In this document: one piece after another, positions 36,744 through 45,755 of the stretch
Layout of the letters: each line of letters begins with the position of its first letter
How positions within the stretch are numbered: the first letter of the stretch is position 1
Source of the DNA: an uncultured Lachnospiraceae bacterium
GTDB lineage: Bacteria; Bacillota; Clostridia; Lachnospirales; Lachnospiraceae
NCBI GenBank assembly: GCA_947589095.1
Contig: CANQBX010000005.1
Location: 1 to 64,000, forward strand
Length of the DNA: 64,000 bases
Reading direction: 5' to 3'
Notes under the pieces: generated by a model
The model's database searches: none
The model's input: the letters and a program-made list of their open reading frames with translations, nothing else
What the model was told of the DNA's origin: nothing
Position numbers and translations under genes: made by a program

Positions 36744-37844
36744 ATGTGCGAGTGGAACTCATTATTTCGGTTAACGCCGGATAATCCGCCCAATGACGGA
36801 ATTCTTTTTGCGGATCTGGAAGCGCAGGGACGCAGCGGCCATATGGGACATGCATTGGTGGAATATGCGCCTGGTAAGATACTGGCTTTTTATCCAAACT
36901 GTTCAGCTGAGGATCCTAGGTGGAAGGGACATTCCGGTTATGGCTGGATGGAATATAAACGCTCTGTGGACGGCGGCTTAACCTGGTCGGAGCCGATGAT
37001 CGAACCGAATTCGAAGGCGCTGTTCGATCGAAACAGCGGCAGGACCCAGATGTGCGAAAAGGCGGTGTGTACAGATGATGGGACAGTCATCCTGTTCTAT
37101 CTGACCTGCGACATGACGGTGAACGGCCATATCTGGGAGCCGTATTTTGAGCCGTACTATGCGGTCAGCCGGGACGGCGGTGAGACGTTTTCCGAAGAGA
37201 AACTGTTCGTACATAAGGCGGGGCGGATCTACGACGCGGTCTGCCATGATGGGAAGGTCTATGTGCTTTTCTTTGCGAATGCAGAACTTCCCGGTATCGC
37301 TCATCTGCGCTCGTGGCCTTATGAGCTTTATGTCAGTGAAGACGGCGGCGAAACGTTTGCACTGCGGTCTGTTCTTCCTTTCCAGAGTACGGTGGGCTGC
37401 TATTACGGAACAATGGAATTTGGACCGGATGGAAAACTACTCGTCTACATTTATGATGAAACGGATGAGTATAACCTGAAATACATGGTCAGTGACGATG
37501 AAGGCCGCAGCTGGGGTGTGAACCGGCGGGCTTTTTTTGCCCGGAAGCTGCGGAATCCGCAGATGGTGTATTATGGCGGAAGCTGGTGGATGCACGGGCG
37601 CAGCGGCGGCATGGGCGAGAATGCGGGACATTTCATTCTTTATCATTCGGCGGATGGAATCTGCTGGGACAATGGCTGCTATCTGAGGTTAGCCACGCAG
37701 GGGCATGGCGCCTATTCCAATAATCTGGTGGTGCATGGTACGGACGGAACAGAGAAGCTCCTGATCCAGACTTCTCATGCGTATTACCAGAATAGGACGA
37801 ATACCATCATGTGGTGGATTCAGAAATGCGGACAGAAAACGTGA
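36744..37844 (+). CDS. BNR/Asp-box beta-propeller protein without signal (paralogue)
   Basis: A 366-residue protein that aligns throughout with the mature part of the lipoprotein at 34823, sharing long blocks such as LTPDNPPNDGILFADLEA. Asp boxes SVDGGLTW, SRDGGETF, SEDGGETF and SDDEGRSW are present. It has no signal peptide, so it is expected in the cytosol. A lipid-anchored and a cytosolic version in one operon suggests the same linkage is attacked outside and, on imported pieces, inside. Enzyme activity is unassigned. Confidence 0.75.
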   Translation: MCEWNSLFRLTPDNPPNDGILFADLEAQGRSGHMGHALVEYAPGKILAFYPNCSAEDPRWKGHSGYGWMEYKRSVDGGLTWSEPMIEPNSKALFDRNSGRTQMCEKAVCTDDGTVILFYLTCDMTVNGHIWEPYFEPYYAVSRDGGETFSEEKLFVHKAGRIYDAVCHDGKVYVLFFANAELPGIAHLRSWPYELYVSEDGGETFALRSVLPFQSTVGCYYGTMEFGPDGKLLVYIYDETDEYNLKYMVSDDEGRSWGVNRRAFFARKLRNPQMVYYGGSWWMHGRSGGMGENAGHFILYHSADGICWDNGCYLRLATQGHGAYSNNLVVHGTDGTEKLLIQTSHAYYQNRTNTIMWWIQKCGQKT

Positions 37845-37857
37845 GAGAGGTGGATAT

Positions 37858-38685
37858 ATGATCTGTAAGACTTTAGATATTAAGAATAAGGACTCCATGG
37901 AGTATGCAAAGGCTGTCGTATATATCCTGGATCAGTCGCCGGAGATTTCCATTGACCGAAGACCGTTGATCATCGTGTGTCCCGGCGGGGCTTACCGTTA
38001 TACATCTGACCGGGAGGCGGAGGCGATCGCCATGCAGTATACTTCTATGGGATACCATGCGGCGGTACTGAGATATTCGGTGGCTCCGGCCCGGTTCCCG
38101 GCAGCATTCCTGGAACTGGCAAGAACAGTGGCGCTTATTCGGGAACATGGGGATGAATGGTGCGTGGATAAGGACAAGATACTGGTATCCGGCTTTTCTG
38201 CGGGAGGACATCTGGCGGCCGGTTACGGCGTGTTCTGGGGTGAGGACTGGGTGAATCAGAGTCTTGGGGTCGACAGAGAAGCGCTTCGCCCGAATGGGAT
38301 GATACTTGCTTATCCGGTGATTTCCGCGGGAGAATACGGACATCTCGAGTCGTTTCGTAACCTTCTGGGCGATGATTATGAGGATGAGACAAAGCGGAGG
38401 CGGCAATCGCTGGAATTATGGGTCAATAAAGACACACCGCCTGCATTTATCTGGCATACCTATGAAGATACGTTAGTGCCGCTTCAGAATTCGTTAATGC
38501 TGGTCAGCGAAATGGCGAAACAGAATATCCCTGTGGAGTTTCATCTGTTCGAAAAAGGCGGTCATGGTCTGGCGCTTGGGACCTGGGTCACGCGGAATAA
38601 AGCCGGATATGGAATCTCTGATTCGGCAGCGGAATGGGTTGTGTTGGTTCGAAGATGGCTCCAGGCGCGTTATTCCGTGCATTGA
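37858..38685 (+). CDS. Alpha/beta hydrolase, acetyl-esterase-like
   Basis: A 275-residue serine esterase. The nucleophile is in GFSAGG, the oxyanion-type motif is CPGGAY, the Asp is likely in TYEDTLVP and the His in KGGHGLAL. This pattern fits the BD-FAE/acetylxylan esterase-like hydrolases that remove acetyl groups from sugars. No signal peptide, so cytosolic. The start 37858 follows GAGAGG; it lies 13 bases after the BNR gene. Confidence 0.8.
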   Translation: MICKTLDIKNKDSMEYAKAVVYILDQSPEISIDRRPLIIVCPGGAYRYTSDREAEAIAMQYTSMGYHAAVLRYSVAPARFPAAFLELARTVALIREHGDEWCVDKDKILVSGFSAGGHLAAGYGVFWGEDWVNQSLGVDREALRPNGMILAYPVISAGEYGHLESFRNLLGDDYEDETKRRRQSLELWVNKDTPPAFIWHTYEDTLVPLQNSLMLVSEMAKQNIPVEFHLFEKGGHGLALGTWVTRNKAGYGISDSAAEWVVLVRRWLQARYSVH

Positions 38686-38707
38686 TTGAAAGGCAGGCTT
38701 AAAGAGA

Positions 38708-40015
38708 ATGAGTATCTACGATTCATTATTGGCAGATGTTCAGCTGCCGCGTTTCCGTAAGATTCATATGGAAGTGCCGAAGGGAAAAATCAGACGCGAA
38801 GAGATCGATGGAATCGTCCGTGAACGTATGACAGAATGCGCAGTGCTCGCCCGGCTGAAGCCGGGCGAGACTGTTGCAGTCGGCGTGGGGAGCAGGGATA
38901 TCCGAAATTATGACCGTATCGTGAGAAGCGTTATAGATGTATTGAAAGAGGCGGGAGCGAAGCCGTTCATTTTCCCAGCCATGGGAAGTCATGCCGGAGC
39001 TACGGCGGAGGGGCAGGAAGGGCTTCTTCGTGATCGCGGAATATCGGAAGAAACGATGGGAATACCGATACGGTCGTCGATGGAGACCTTGATCATCGGC
39101 AAGACGCCGCATGGACTTCCAGTTTATTTCGACCGAAATGCCGCCGGCGCAGATTGGATCGTGACGGTAGGGCGCGTTAAACCTCATACGGATTTTCATG
39201 GGGCGCATGAAAGTGGCCTTTATAAGATGCTGGCGGTGGGCTGTGGCAAACAGGTGGGAGCGGCAGTCTGTCATTCCGGCGGATATGGGCTTATGGAACG
39301 CAATGTCACGGAGATTGCGGAGGTAGTTCTTCAAGAGAAACGGCTGCTTTTGGGAATCGCGGTGATCGAGGACGCATTCGGAGATACGTACCGGCTGGAA
39401 GCGGTATCCGGCGAACGGTTTGGCGAGGAAGACACACGGTTGCTGGCAGAGGCGAAGCGGCTGGTGCCGAGGATCCCGTTTCATAAGATCGATATGCTGG
39501 TGTTGAATGAATTTGGAAAGGATATCAGCGGCGCGGGAATGGATCCGAATGTGACAGGTCGTCTGGGCGCCGCCGGGGACGAGAAACCATATGCGGACCG
39601 GATCGTAGCGCTGGATCTGACGGAAGGGTCGCATCATAATTTCGCGGGAATCGGCAATGCGGATGTGATCACACAGAGGTTTTTCGAGAAGGTGGATTTC
39701 CTGGAAACATATCCGAACTGTATTACGAGCCGCGACCTGGCCGGTATGAAACTGCCTGCCGTAATGCCGAACGACCGCAATGCGGTGCGGATCGCGCTGC
39801 ATACGATACCGGGCGGTGCTTCGGGCTGCGGATGGAGGATCGTGTGGATGAAGAATACGCTGGGGTTGGGAACATTTTTAATTTCGGAAGCCCTAGTAGG
39901 AGAGGCGCGTGGGAATCCGCTTCTTCGTGTTGACGGAAAGGCATTTGAGATTCGGTTTGATGATCAGGGGAATCTGTGTCAGGATATGCTGGTTTGTTTT
40001 GATGGAATAAATTAG
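38708..40015 (+). CDS. LarA-like / DUF2088 domain protein
   Basis: A 435-residue protein with MGSHAGATAEGQEGLL, TVGRVKPHTDFHG and the overall layout of the lactate racemase LarA/DUF2088 family, whose nickel-dependent members racemise or epimerise 2-hydroxy acids. The locus contains an aldolase for keto-deoxy acids, so a role on a sugar acid is plausible. No larB/larC/larE-like cofactor genes are in the window. It is the last gene of the unit; a ribosome binding site is weak (AAAGAG). Confidence 0.75.
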   Translation: MSIYDSLLADVQLPRFRKIHMEVPKGKIRREEIDGIVRERMTECAVLARLKPGETVAVGVGSRDIRNYDRIVRSVIDVLKEAGAKPFIFPAMGSHAGATAEGQEGLLRDRGISEETMGIPIRSSMETLIIGKTPHGLPVYFDRNAAGADWIVTVGRVKPHTDFHGAHESGLYKMLAVGCGKQVGAAVCHSGGYGLMERNVTEIAEVVLQEKRLLLGIAVIEDAFGDTYRLEAVSGERFGEEDTRLLAEAKRLVPRIPFHKIDMLVLNEFGKDISGAGMDPNVTGRLGAAGDEKPYADRIVALDLTEGSHHNFAGIGNADVITQRFFEKVDFLETYPNCITSRDLAGMKLPAVMPNDRNAVRIALHTIPGGASGCGWRIVWMKNTLGLGTFLISEALVGEARGNPLLRVDGKAFEIRFDDQGNLCQDMLVCFDGIN

Positions 40016-40059
40016 CTGTCGCTGCGGGCTTTAACGCATATATGATTGAAAAGAACATC

Positions 40060-40088
40060 TTGCAGGAAGGGTCAATTTTGATTATACT
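40060..40088 (+). promoter_or_regulatory. Likely promoter for the Rpn-type gene
   Basis: TTGCAG (40060-40065), 17-base spacer, TATACT (40083-40088), 33 bases before the GTG start. Confidence 0.6.
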
Positions 40089-40121
40089 TATAGATAGAGG
40101 AAATAATCGGGGGGTGAACGT

Positions 40122-41039
40122 GTGGCTGAAAAAGACGCCGCGGAAAAGACGCTGGAAGCATATAACGACGTATTCGCGGATATTGTAAATGGTCTCTTAT
40201 TCCATGGGGAGCGCGTTGTAAAGGAAGAGGAACTGGAGGACGAAACGCCGAGATCCATATATAAGGCGGATGGGAAACTCCACGAACAGGAACGGGATAC
40301 GGCGAAGTATTGGAAGGACTGTAATGTTCAGATCGCCTTGTACGGATTCGAGAACCAGACGAAGTCGGATGCGGATATGGCCCTGCGAGTGATCAGTTAT
40401 GACGGTGCGGCTTACCGCCGCCAGCTTTTGAGAAATGTGCCGCGGGAGGCTGGGCGAGAGAATGGATGCCGGGAAGAGGACTCGGCCCCGGGGCGTTATC
40501 CGGTTGTGACGCTGGTCCTGTACTTTGGCGAGAAACATTGGAATAAACCGTTGTCGCTTAAGGAATGCCTGGACATTCCGGACAGGCTGCAGCCATTTGT
40601 CAGCGACTACAGAATCAATCTGTTCGAGATAGCCTGGCTTGAGGAAGAACAGGTAGAGCTTTTTACCAGCGACTTCAAGATCGTAGCGGATTATTTTGTT
40701 CAGATGAGGAAGAACAAGGAATACCGTCCCTCAGAAGAGGCTATGCGACATGTGGATGAGGTGCTGAAGCTGATGACGGTTCTGACGGGAGACAGCCGGT
40801 TTGAGGAGGTTTTAAACGAACCGGGGAAAGGAGATGTGAAGAAAATGTGTGAGGTATTGGATCGGGTTGAGGCCAGGGGGAAGGCCATAGGAGAAAAGAG
40901 CGGCAGGGAGAGCGGTCTGTATGACGCGATCTGCAGCTTGATGAGGACGGTAAGATGCACCGCGGATCAGGCGATGGATATGCTGGAAATCCCGGCTGCA
41001 GATAGAGGAAAGTATCTGAGTAGAATGAACGCGAAGTAA
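40122..41039 (+). CDS. Rpn-family (transposase_31-like) PD-(D/E)XK nuclease-like protein
   Basis: A 305-residue protein resembling the Rpn/YhgA family of recombination-promoting nucleases: an N-terminal nuclease-like half with RYPVVTLVLYFGEKHWNKPLSL, followed by a helical tail. Such genes are often mobile or multicopy in anaerobes. Start GTG 40122 is preceded by GGGGG. The catalytic residues cannot be assigned with certainty, and loss of activity is possible. Confidence 0.65.
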   Translation: MAEKDAAEKTLEAYNDVFADIVNGLLFHGERVVKEEELEDETPRSIYKADGKLHEQERDTAKYWKDCNVQIALYGFENQTKSDADMALRVISYDGAAYRRQLLRNVPREAGRENGCREEDSAPGRYPVVTLVLYFGEKHWNKPLSLKECLDIPDRLQPFVSDYRINLFEIAWLEEEQVELFTSDFKIVADYFVQMRKNKEYRPSEEAMRHVDEVLKLMTVLTGDSRFEEVLNEPGKGDVKKMCEVLDRVEARGKAIGEKSGRESGLYDAICSLMRTVRCTADQAMDMLEIPAADRGKYLSRMNAK

Positions 41040-41165
41040 TGTGTGGATATCCGTTCGCCTGTTTGAGCATAAAAAGGACAGTTTGCCGCGCGAGCCCGTT
41101 AAGATTCATACGGCAAAAGTATTTATGTTGGCAGATATTATACAGAGATAGAGAAGGAGTCAGCG

Positions 41166-41822
41166 ATGGATCTTAAAGATAAAAAGATTGCTTTCCTGGG
41201 TGACAGCATTACAGAGGGACACGGAACGACGTCGGCAGAGCATACATTCTGGAATATTCTGGCGAAGAGAACCGGTGCGCAGAGCTACGGATATGGGATC
41301 GGCGGGACCCGGATAGCGCCGCAGCGCAAGCCGTCGGAGAATCCAAGGCACGATCTTTATTTCGGATCACGGGTGGATGAAATGATCCCGGACGCGGATA
41401 TCGTGGTGGTGTTCGGCGGAACCAATGATTACGGCCATGGAGACGCTGCTTTCGGGACGATGGAGGACCGGACGGAGGATACATTCTATGGGGCTCTTCA
41501 TTCGCTGATCCGGAAACTGATTGAACGGTATCCGGAAGCGCTGATCGTGATCATGACGCCGCTGCACCGTCTGGGTGAATCCGGCCGTGATTATAATGAG
41601 CGCGGGGTGCGCAACGCGGCGGATCTGCAGGATTATGTGGATGCGATTATCGAGGTGGCGGCGTACTATGGGATTCCAGTGCTGGATTTGTTTCGGGTCA
41701 GCGGGATCCAGCCGGAGATACCGGCGGTCCGTGAGCGTTACATGCCGGATGGACTGCATCCCTGCGACGCCGGGCATGAACGGATCGCGCAGCGGCTGAT
41801 CGGATTTTTGGAAACTCTGTAG
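41166..41822 (+). CDS. SGNH/GDSL hydrolase
   Basis: A 218-residue SGNH-fold esterase with all blocks: GDSITEG (nucleophile Ser), YGIGG, GGTNDYGHG and DGLHPCDAGH (Asp and His of the triad). No signal peptide. Typical substrates are acetylated sugars or other esters. GAAGGAG precedes the start. Confidence 0.88.
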   Translation: MDLKDKKIAFLGDSITEGHGTTSAEHTFWNILAKRTGAQSYGYGIGGTRIAPQRKPSENPRHDLYFGSRVDEMIPDADIVVVFGGTNDYGHGDAAFGTMEDRTEDTFYGALHSLIRKLIERYPEALIVIMTPLHRLGESGRDYNERGVRNAADLQDYVDAIIEVAAYYGIPVLDLFRVSGIQPEIPAVRERYMPDGLHPCDAGHERIAQRLIGFLETL

Positions 41823-41844
41823 ATAATATGGAGTGACATCATGT

Positions 41845-41873
41845 TTGCAGTAACGTGGATTTATTTGTATAAT
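41845..41873 (+). promoter_or_regulatory. Likely promoter for the hydrolase gene at 41974
   Basis: TTGCAG (41845-41850), 17-base spacer, exact TATAAT (41868-41873), about 100 bases before the start. Confidence 0.6.
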
Positions 41874-41973
41874 TCTAGTTGAAGCAAACAGCACGAATGA
41901 GAATTTCTGCCTGCAAAGAAGAAAATGGAACCGTACATTTCAGAAAGTTTATAGTAACGAAAGGGGGGCAATC

Positions 41974-42702
41974 GTGGAAAAGATCATCACCTATGAGAAT
42001 CTTCGAAGCTTCGCCTATGTAAATGACAACGTCTGCGCAGAGCCGATCCGCGGCATTATCGTGCAGTTCTCCGGTCTGAACGGGAACGCGATGTATCAGC
42101 CTGACACGCTGGAAGGGGAATTCTACGGGGAGAAGGGCATTCTGTTCGTCATTCCGTATACCAATCCCTGGTCGTGGATGAACCGGCAGGCGGTGGGCTA
42201 TACGGAAGAGATCCTGGACGTTCTTTTTGAGAAATACGCGCTGGATTCGTCGGTTCCGATCGCGTCCACCGGCGGAAGCATGGGCGGACAGTCGGCGCTG
42301 GTCTATTCGTGTTATGCGAAACGGACGCCGGCTGTCTGTGTGGCGAACTGTCCGGTCTGTGACATGGAATACCATTTCGGAGAGCGGACTGATCTGCCGC
42401 GTACCATTTACAGCGCGCTGTGGCAGGAGGAAGGCAGTCTGACGGACGCGTTACATTCTGTATCGCCTCTGCATCTGATCGGGAAGCTGCCGCGGATCAG
42501 GTATCATATCCTTCATTGCGACGAGGATAAGGCTGTCGATCTGGAGCGGCATTCGGAAACGTTCGTCGGAGAGATGAAGAAAGCCGGGTATGACATCTCT
42601 CTGGATATTATCCATGGCCGGGGACACTGCGATCTGGGGTACGAAGGAAAGAAAAAGTATGCCGGATATATATTAAGCGGATTGGGCTGTGCCCAGGATT
42701 AA
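41974..42702 (+). CDS. Alpha/beta hydrolase (prolyl oligopeptidase-like fold)
   Basis: A 242-residue hydrolase. STGGSMGG gives the nucleophilic Ser, CDEDKAVD the likely Asp and GRGHCDLG the His. It resembles small cytosolic esterases rather than peptidases. The GTG start follows AAAGGGGGG. Substrate unknown. Convergent with the acyltransferase gene, 43 bases apart. Confidence 0.75.
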   Translation: MEKIITYENLRSFAYVNDNVCAEPIRGIIVQFSGLNGNAMYQPDTLEGEFYGEKGILFVIPYTNPWSWMNRQAVGYTEEILDVLFEKYALDSSVPIASTGGSMGGQSALVYSCYAKRTPAVCVANCPVCDMEYHFGERTDLPRTIYSALWQEEGSLTDALHSVSPLHLIGKLPRIRYHILHCDEDKAVDLERHSETFVGEMKKAGYDISLDIIHGRGHCDLGYEGKKKYAGYILSGLGCAQD

Positions 42703-42745
42703 TCTTCGGAAAGAGGTATCGTGTGGGGGGATAACGGCTGCGATT

Positions 42746-43828
42746 CTATTTCTGCCGGCTATTCCGGGGCAGCAGGAAGCCCGTAATCCGATCCAGGCCC
42801 CATGCGGCAAGAGCCGGGAGCAGTATTCCGCAAACCAGATAGACCGGTCCCAGCTCCTCCCGGAATCCGGTCGGAAAGCCGGCCAGCGTTTCCGCGGAGA
42901 CCGGAACGGCTGAGAGGCGGGCATAGGCCAGATCAATGGCCTTGAATACGAGAAAATGCAGCGCCATTATATCAAAGGAATGCCTTCCCAGGAAGGCCAG
43001 ACCTTTGGACAGAGCCGGGATACGCTCGGCCAGAGACGCCAGCGAGAGCACCAGATAGATCCCGAGGAGCGAGATCGGGTAGTAGAGGACGCCGGGAATA
43101 CTCATGGCGCTGATATCAATGTAGATCTGAAGCCCGGCGTTGACCTGGTGGAGCAGGATTATGCTGATCAGGGCGCCGTACCAGGTGGTATACCGCTTAA
43201 AGGACGGCAGGCGGCGCCTCATCAGCCATGCGGCCAGGTAAAGGGGAACCGCGAGGATCGCGCAGTGCATATTGTAGGGCAGGTAGCACCGGCGGCTGAA
43301 GAGGAAAAGCCCGACGACGCCGGCGGCCAGGCTGCCCAGAATAACAAGGGGCGTTTCGAGCCGTTCTGCGCCGATACGCCGGGAGGCCGTCCGGCCGAAC
43401 CAGACGATTCCGCCGAAGAAAGCGGATGATAACAGCCATGCAGGGACGAACCACAGCGCTCCCTGCATGTTTTCCGTAGTCTGAAAGACGGCTGCCTGCA
43501 GACAGGAGGTCAGCATGGCGGTATGGTTGTAGAGCGGCGTATTTGCGTAAAGACCATGCGTTACGAAAAAATTATGGATCAGAACGAGGCAGACGCTGTA
43601 GAAAAAGAACCGCGGCCAGCAGCCGGCCAGCCGGGCACCGAGATAGCGGAAAGGGTCGTCCCCGTATTTGTTTTCATTGTAAAAATATCCTGTAACAAAG
43701 AAAAACACAGCCAGATGGAACAGATAGACGAAAGCGGACTGAATTCCGCAATGTCCCATTACAACTGCGATGATTGCCAATCCTTTTATGATGTCCCAGT
43801 AGGCGGAACGGTTTGCGTTTTGGTTCAT
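42746..43828 (-). CDS. Acyltransferase 3 family membrane protein
   Basis: A 360-residue integral membrane protein with about ten hydrophobic helices. It starts MNQNANRSAYWDIIKGLAIIAVVMGHCG, the typical opening of acyltransferase-3 proteins (fucose 4-O-acetylase-like), with the conserved His in GHCG. These enzymes transfer acetyl or similar groups to surface glycans. AAAGGAG precedes the start. It is monocistronic on the minus strand. Confidence 0.85.
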   Translation of the reverse strand: MNQNANRSAYWDIIKGLAIIAVVMGHCGIQSAFVYLFHLAVFFFVTGYFYNENKYGDDPFRYLGARLAGCWPRFFFYSVCLVLIHNFFVTHGLYANTPLYNHTAMLTSCLQAAVFQTTENMQGALWFVPAWLLSSAFFGGIVWFGRTASRRIGAERLETPLVILGSLAAGVVGLFLFSRRCYLPYNMHCAILAVPLYLAAWLMRRRLPSFKRYTTWYGALISIILLHQVNAGLQIYIDISAMSIPGVLYYPISLLGIYLVLSLASLAERIPALSKGLAFLGRHSFDIMALHFLVFKAIDLAYARLSAVPVSAETLAGFPTGFREELGPVYLVCGILLPALAAWGLDRITGFLLPRNSRQK

Positions 43829-43926
43829 GGAGGCTCCTTTGTGTATGAAAATCTTTCATATATTGTACAATGGAGCCGTGAAAATGGCAAGCGTAAAGTT
43901 AACGGCCGGCTTCCGCCGAAAATCTC

Positions 43927-43955
43927 TTGTAATTCTCCTGAAACAGTGGTATGAT
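43927..43955 (+). promoter_or_regulatory. Promoter of the folT transcript
   Basis: TTGTAA (43927-43932), 17-base spacer, TATGAT (43950-43955). Transcription would begin about 20 bases before the riboswitch. Confidence 0.65.
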
Positions 43956-43982
43956 GTAACGGTCACGGAAACAGAATAGAAC

Positions 43983-44138
43983 GCAGAGTAGGTTTGCGCG
44001 CGTCAAGTGCTCATCGGACGGGGAGTTGCCGGTGGGACGAAGGAGACGGGCCGGGGACCGCGGCGGGACGGATTGAAAGCGTCCGCGCGGCGGAACCGGG
44101 AGCCATGATCCCGCGGTGCGCAGACCGCATCCCGCTGC
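43983..44138 (+). ncRNA. Tetrahydrofolate (THF) riboswitch
   Basis: The leader of folT has the THF riboswitch signature: AGAGTAG near the 5' end, GCGTCAAGTG, GGGAGTTGCC and ACGAA in the middle, and CGGTG followed by GCATCCCGCTGC at the 3' end; GCAG (43983) pairs with CTGC (44135) to close helix P1. It is longer than usual because one arm is extended by a GC-rich stem (about 44048-44110). Folate binding would control FolT production, probably by hiding the GGAGG before 44201. Confidence 0.85.
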
Positions 44139-44200
44139 AATGGAAGATAGGGCGATTATCTCCTGTTGTGGTAAGAGGTCTGCAAAGGAGGTAATTTTTT

Positions 44201-44794
44201 ATGAAGAAATTAGCAACTTTGTTTCAGGAATCTTACAGAGAATTCTACGAGTACGCGCCGGACGGGAAGACTGTAAAAGGCGTATGCGTGCGGACGATCA
44301 CGACCCTGGGGCTGTTCGGAGCGATCGCTGTGGTGCTTGGAGCGTTTACGCTGGTGCTGGGCGATTACATTAAGATCGGATTCTCGACCATCGCCAATCA
44401 GTTCGTGTATTATCTGTACGGACCGGTGGTCGGAGGACTGTTCGGGGGCGCGCTGGATATCCTCAAGTATCTGGTAAAGCCGACAGGCGCGTTCTTCCCG
44501 GGCTGGACTGTGAGCGCCATGGCGGCGGGAGTGCTGTACGGCTGCTTCCTGTATAAGCGGCCGTTAAGCCTGCGCAGGGTGCTGGCGGCGGAGCTGACTG
44601 TGTCGGTGGTCTGTAATATGCTCCTGGGAACGCTGTGGCTGACCATGATGTATGAAAAGGGCTTTCTGGCCCTTCTGCCGATGCGGGTCCTGAAGAATCT
44701 GATCATGTGGCCCATCAATTCGATGATCTTCTATTCGATGGCGTGGGCGCTGGAGCACGGCGGCGTGCTGAAGGCGATCCGCAGGACGGCATAA
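44201..44794 (+). CDS. folT: ECF transporter substrate-binding membrane protein for folate
   Basis: A 197-residue membrane protein with about six helices. The IGFSTIANQFVYYLYGPVVGGLFGGALDILKY segment fits the S component of folate ECF transporters, and the THF riboswitch upstream gives independent support. It needs a shared EcfA/EcfA'/EcfT module encoded elsewhere. AAAGGAGG precedes the start. Confidence 0.88.
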   Translation: MKKLATLFQESYREFYEYAPDGKTVKGVCVRTITTLGLFGAIAVVLGAFTLVLGDYIKIGFSTIANQFVYYLYGPVVGGLFGGALDILKYLVKPTGAFFPGWTVSAMAAGVLYGCFLYKRPLSLRRVLAAELTVSVVCNMLLGTLWLTMMYEKGFLALLPMRVLKNLIMWPINSMIFYSMAWALEHGGVLKAIRRTA

Positions 44795-44839
44795 TTGTAA
44801 AATCCGGACGATTCGTCCGTTGGTAAAGGAGTAGATGAA

Positions 44840-45688
44840 ATGGCAGAAGCGATCGAAAACTGCACCCATAACTGTAACACCTGCGGAGCCAGTTGCTCCA
44901 GCAGGACCCAGGAGCAGCAGAGCTTTCTGGAGGCGTTAAATCCGGCCAGCTCGGTGAAGAAGGTCATTGGCGTCGTCAGCGGCAAGGGCGGAGTAGGCAA
45001 ATCTCTGGTCACGTCGCTGCTTGCGGTGAAGATGAACGCGAAGGGCTTCCGAACGGCAATCCTTGACGCCGACATCACCGGTCCGTCCATTCCGAAGGCG
45101 TTCGGCATCGACGGCGGTATCGGGATGGCGGAAGTGGGGGGTTCGAACCTGATGATTCCGGCTACGACCAGCACCGGGATCCAGATCATGTCGGCGAACC
45201 TTCTTCTGGAGAATGACACCGATCCGGTCATCTGGCGCGGCCCGGTGATCGCGGGGGCGGTGAAGCAGTTCTGGAATGAGACATACTGGAAAGACATCGA
45301 TTATATGTTTGTCGATATGCCTCCGGGCACCGGCGATGTGCCGCTGACCGTATTTCAGTCGCTTCCTGTGGACGGCATTGTGATCGTGACGTCGCCCCAG
45401 GAGCTGGTATCCATGATCGTCGGCAAGGCGGTGAACATGGCGAAGAAGATGGATATTCCGATTCTGGGCATCGTGGAGAATATGAGCTATCTGAACTGTC
45501 CGGACTGCGGGCGGAAGATCGCGGTCTTCGGCGAGAGCCGGATCGATGAGATCGCGGTGGATTATGACACCTGTGTACTGGCTAAGATTCCGATCGAGCC
45601 GGCGGTGGCGAAGGCGGTGGACGAAGGCTCCGTCGAGTATGCGGATGCGCCGTGGCTGGATGAAGCGGCGGAGAAGATCGCGCGCTGA
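44840..45688 (+). CDS. mrp: Mrp/NBP35-type Fe-S cluster carrier ATPase
   Basis: A 282-residue P-loop ATPase. SGKGGVGKS (deviant Walker A) at about 50, VDMPPGTGD and a C-terminal CPDC are the Mrp/ApbC signatures; the CPDC pair is expected to hold a bridging Fe-S cluster. The N-terminus has an additional Cys motif (CTHNCNTCGASC). Likely role is to store or deliver Fe-S clusters to cytosolic proteins. AAAGGAG precedes the start; 45 bases after folT. Confidence 0.92.
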   Translation: MAEAIENCTHNCNTCGASCSSRTQEQQSFLEALNPASSVKKVIGVVSGKGGVGKSLVTSLLAVKMNAKGFRTAILDADITGPSIPKAFGIDGGIGMAEVGGSNLMIPATTSTGIQIMSANLLLENDTDPVIWRGPVIAGAVKQFWNETYWKDIDYMFVDMPPGTGDVPLTVFQSLPVDGIVIVTSPQELVSMIVGKAVNMAKKMDIPILGIVENMSYLNCPDCGRKIAVFGESRIDEIAVDYDTCVLAKIPIEPAVAKAVDEGSVEYADAPWLDEAAEKIAR

Positions 45689-45746
45689 AACGGCGCTTCC
45701 CCCGGGAGGAAGAGCCGCTTCAGCAAACCGGCGGCTGCGCCGCCGG
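45686..45746. terminator. Hairpins between convergent genes mrp and GNAT
   Basis: A long imperfect hairpin from 45686 to 45724 is followed by a perfect stem CCGGCGGC / GCCGCCGG at 45728-45746. There is no strong T-run, so termination is likely but not certain. Confidence 0.5.
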
Positions 45747-45755
45747 ACAACGGTT

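Noticed and set aside
43994..44373. Short open frames upstream of folT
   Set aside because: They lie in the THF riboswitch and overlap folT; no ribosome binding sites or conserved residues.
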